Positions 53,040 through 54,592 of a DNA stretch of 54,592 bases are shown here, one piece after another (the first letter of the stretch is position 1; every line of letters begins with the position of its first letter). The notes under the pieces were generated by a model. The model did no database searches. It was not told the origin of the DNA and saw nothing but the letters and a program-made list of their open reading frames with translations. The position numbers and the translations under genes are program-made. This DNA is from Zoogloeaceae bacterium (lineage in GTDB: Bacteria; Pseudomonadota; Gammaproteobacteria; Burkholderiales; Rhodocyclaceae), in NCBI GenBank assembly GCA_031287525.1, contig JAITSU010000091.1, positions 1-54,592 on the forward strand, in the 5' to 3' direction.

Positions 53040-53729
53040 ATGGAATTTCTAACCGCCATCCTGTCTTATCCAACCGTCATCTACACGACCCTGTTGGGCG
53101 TGGTGCTGGTCTACTGGCTGCTGGCGATGGTCGGGCTGGTGGATTTTGAGAGCGGCGGACCGGATTTGGGGCTGGAACCGGAACTTGAGGTGAGCGCCGA
53201 TATTAGCTCCGATGTCAGCCTCAACGCCCACCACGGTCCGCTGGATGGCGAAGCGGCGAGCGCCAGCACACTAGCGGGTTATCTGATTGCCATCGGTTTG
53301 GGCGGTGTGCCGTTTTCGGTGGTCGTCAGCCTCTTGAGCCTGTTCTCGTGGGCGATCAGCAGCATCGCGGCGCTCTGGCTGGTGCAGTACGTGCCAACTG
53401 CTCTCCTGCGTTTTCTCGTCGGCACGGGTGTGCTGGTCGGGGCATTCCTGCTCGCGCTGCCGCTGGCGGCGGCTACCGTGCGCCCCTTGCGGAAACTGTT
53501 TGTTTCGCACAACGCCATCTCCAATGTCGCGCTGGTCGGGATGCGCTGCAAGGTGCTGACCGGCACGGTCGATGAAAAATTCGGTCGTGCCGAAGTCCCC
53601 GGTCGCGGCGCGGGCTACCATATTCGCGTCGTGGCGGAAACCCCCAATCAGCTCACCCGCGATTCCGTCGCCTTCATCGTCGAATATGATGAAACGACGA
53701 TGGTTTACAAGATTCAGGAGGCGGAATGA
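53040..53729 (+). CDS. YqiJ-like membrane protein with OB-fold domain
   Basis: A 229-residue protein: TM helices at about 11-30, 80-103, 108-130 and 133-148, then a cytosolic OB-like domain (ALVGMRCKVLTGTVDEKFGRAEVPGRGAGYHIRVVAE). This layout matches YqiJ/NfeD-type partners of flotillins. AAGGAA precedes the ATG. The following gene is a flotillin, supporting the assignment. Confidence 0.85.
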   Translation: MEFLTAILSYPTVIYTTLLGVVLVYWLLAMVGLVDFESGGPDLGLEPELEVSADISSDVSLNAHHGPLDGEAASASTLAGYLIAIGLGGVPFSVVVSLLSLFSWAISSIAALWLVQYVPTALLRFLVGTGVLVGAFLLALPLAAATVRPLRKLFVSHNAISNVALVGMRCKVLTGTVDEKFGRAEVPGRGAGYHIRVVAETPNQLTRDSVAFIVEYDETTMVYKIQEAE

Positions 53730-53748
53730 CCCCGCAGATTACGCGCGG

Positions 53749-53885
53749 CGCTTACCCTCTCCCCTCGTGGGAGAGGGTGCCCCGCAAGGGGCGGGAGAGG
53801 GGGCGGCGGGTTCCGCGCGAAACAACGCTGGCATATGCGAAACCCGCCCCCTCTCCTGCCCTGCGGGCATCATGCTGTAGTACCA
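53749..53885. repeat. Inverted repeat between YqiJ-like and flotillin genes
   Basis: Two kinds of arms are present. CCCTCTCCC/GGGAGAGGG closes a short hairpin near 53756-53778. A longer pair, GGCGGGAGAGGGGGCGG and the inverted CCGCCCCCTCTCCTGCC (around 53789 and 53843-53862), closes a larger one. It is the same family as the 50175-50192 and 35350-35400 segments. Insertion here splits an operon that is usually tight. Confidence 0.65.
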
Positions 53886-53951
53886 CTTAAAAGGTTTTGT
53901 TCGTTTTTTCCGGTTCATTCGATTGCAGGTTTCTTAAAAAGGAAATTCAAA

Positions 53952-54592
53952 ATGGGTCAAACACTGATTGTCGTTGTTGCCGTCATCGGCATCATCGTTT
54001 TGTTCATCTTCGGGCTGTTCGCCATGTTTGCCCGCTTCTACCACAAGGTCGAGCAGGGCTATGCCATGATTGTGAATACCATGCGAAGCGAGCCGGATGT
54101 GACCTTTACCGGGCGCATGGTTTACCCCGTCATCCACAAGGCGGAGATGATGGACATCGCCCTGAAAACCATCGAAATCGCCCGCACCGGCAACGACGGG
54201 CTGATTTGTCAGGACAACATCCGCGCCGACATCAAGGTGACTTTTTTCGTGCGCGTCAATAAAACCGCCGAAGACGTGCTGCGCGTGGCGCAGGGCATCG
54301 GCTGCGAACGCGCTTCCAGTCAGGAAACGCTGGAAAACCTGTTTTCCGCCAAATTCTCCGAAGCCCTGAAAACCGTGGGCAAGTCGATGGATTTTGTCGA
54401 ACTCTATCGGGCGCGCGACCACTTCCGCGACGAAATCATCCGGCAGATTGGCGACGACCTTTCCGGCTACATCCTCACCGACGCCGCCATCGACTATCTC
54501 GAACAAACGCCGCTTGCCAAGCTCGACCCCAGCAACATTCTCGACGCGCAGGGCATCAAGAAAATCACCGACCTGACCGCCGTGGAACACGT
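53952..54592 (+). CDS. Flotillin/YqiK-family SPFH protein (cut by window end)
   Basis: The first 213 residues of a flotillin-type protein: an N-terminal membrane helix (VVVAVIGIIVLFIFGLFAMFARFYH, taken in parts), then an SPFH domain (VEQGYAMIVNTMRSEPDVTFTGRMVYPVIHKAEMMDIALKTIEIARTGNDGLICQDNIRADIKVTFFVRVN). It runs past 54592, so the coiled-coil C-terminus is not seen. Its start is ATG 53952, after the repeat element. With YqiJ-like it forms the usual flotillin pair. Confidence 0.9.
   Translation, partial: MGQTLIVVVAVIGIIVLFIFGLFAMFARFYHKVEQGYAMIVNTMRSEPDVTFTGRMVYPVIHKAEMMDIALKTIEIARTGNDGLICQDNIRADIKVTFFVRVNKTAEDVLRVAQGIGCERASSQETLENLFSAKFSEALKTVGKSMDFVELYRARDHFRDEIIRQIGDDLSGYILTDAAIDYLEQTPLAKLDPSNILDAQGIKKITDLTAVEH

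Overview
The window reads as a chromosomal segment of a Gram-negative bacterium, most likely a betaproteobacterium. Evidence: the fabZ-lpxA-lpxB-rnhB-rRNA methyltransferase order, AcnB, DusC, an MltD-type transglycosylase, RtcR/sigma-54 regulation, FeoA-FeoA-FeoB-FeoC, and an FtrABCD-type iron system like that of Bordetella and Brucella. Background DNA is GC-rich with dispersed palindromic repeats. Several genes are visibly AT-richer and look imported (0.8-1.9, 6.2-8.6, 14.7-18.1 and 46.0-47.2 kb). No transposase, integrase, rRNA or CRISPR array was seen.

Layout. 0.2-6 kb: tag, an AT-rich membrane protein, an orphan Phd antitoxin, acnB, and a degenerate EAL protein whose C-terminus lies in a repeat. 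6.2-11.9 kb: a defence-like block on the minus strand. It holds Zorya-like zorA and zorB, a short zorC-like gene, an S4 protein, and an AT-rich 822-aa protein combining a PD-(D/E)XK-like N-terminus with a STAND/KAP-like ATPase. 12-12.6 kb: a RHH/ParE toxin-antitoxin pair. 12.5-22.1 kb: dusC-trmB-like-ykgJ, two unknown secreted or anchored proteins, then SpoU-rnhB-lpxB-lpxA-fabZ.

22.5-31 kb: the most unusual region. A duplicated-domain secreted protein and rtcR run on the minus strand. Facing them is a sigma-54 promoter whose transcript would carry two abutting tRNA-like cloverleaves, a structured leader, a slipin, a zinc-ribbon protein, RtcB ligase and an unknown protein. This looks like an RtcR-controlled RNA-damage response operon with embedded tRNA mimics and no RtcA. 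31-35.1 kb: CDF efflux pump and feoA-feoA-feoB-feoC with a candidate Fur box. 35.9-38.5 kb: a MerR-type promoter, cupin, Tat-exported aldo/keto reductase, a decayed alcohol dehydrogenase and the MerR regulator. 38.6-41.9 kb: ftrABCD behind a strong Fur box.

42.3-50.2 kb: a FUSC protein, Phd/PIN toxin-antitoxin, iorA and iorB separated by two inserted genes, a PaaI-type thioesterase and MltD. 50.2 kb to the end: a membrane-stress operon (DUF2170, an Ala-rich repeat peptide, PspA, a small unknown, a Sel1 protein, a YqiJ-like protein and a flotillin cut by the window edge) behind a near-consensus sigma-70 promoter.

All calls are from reading translated sequence and motifs by eye; no database search was run.
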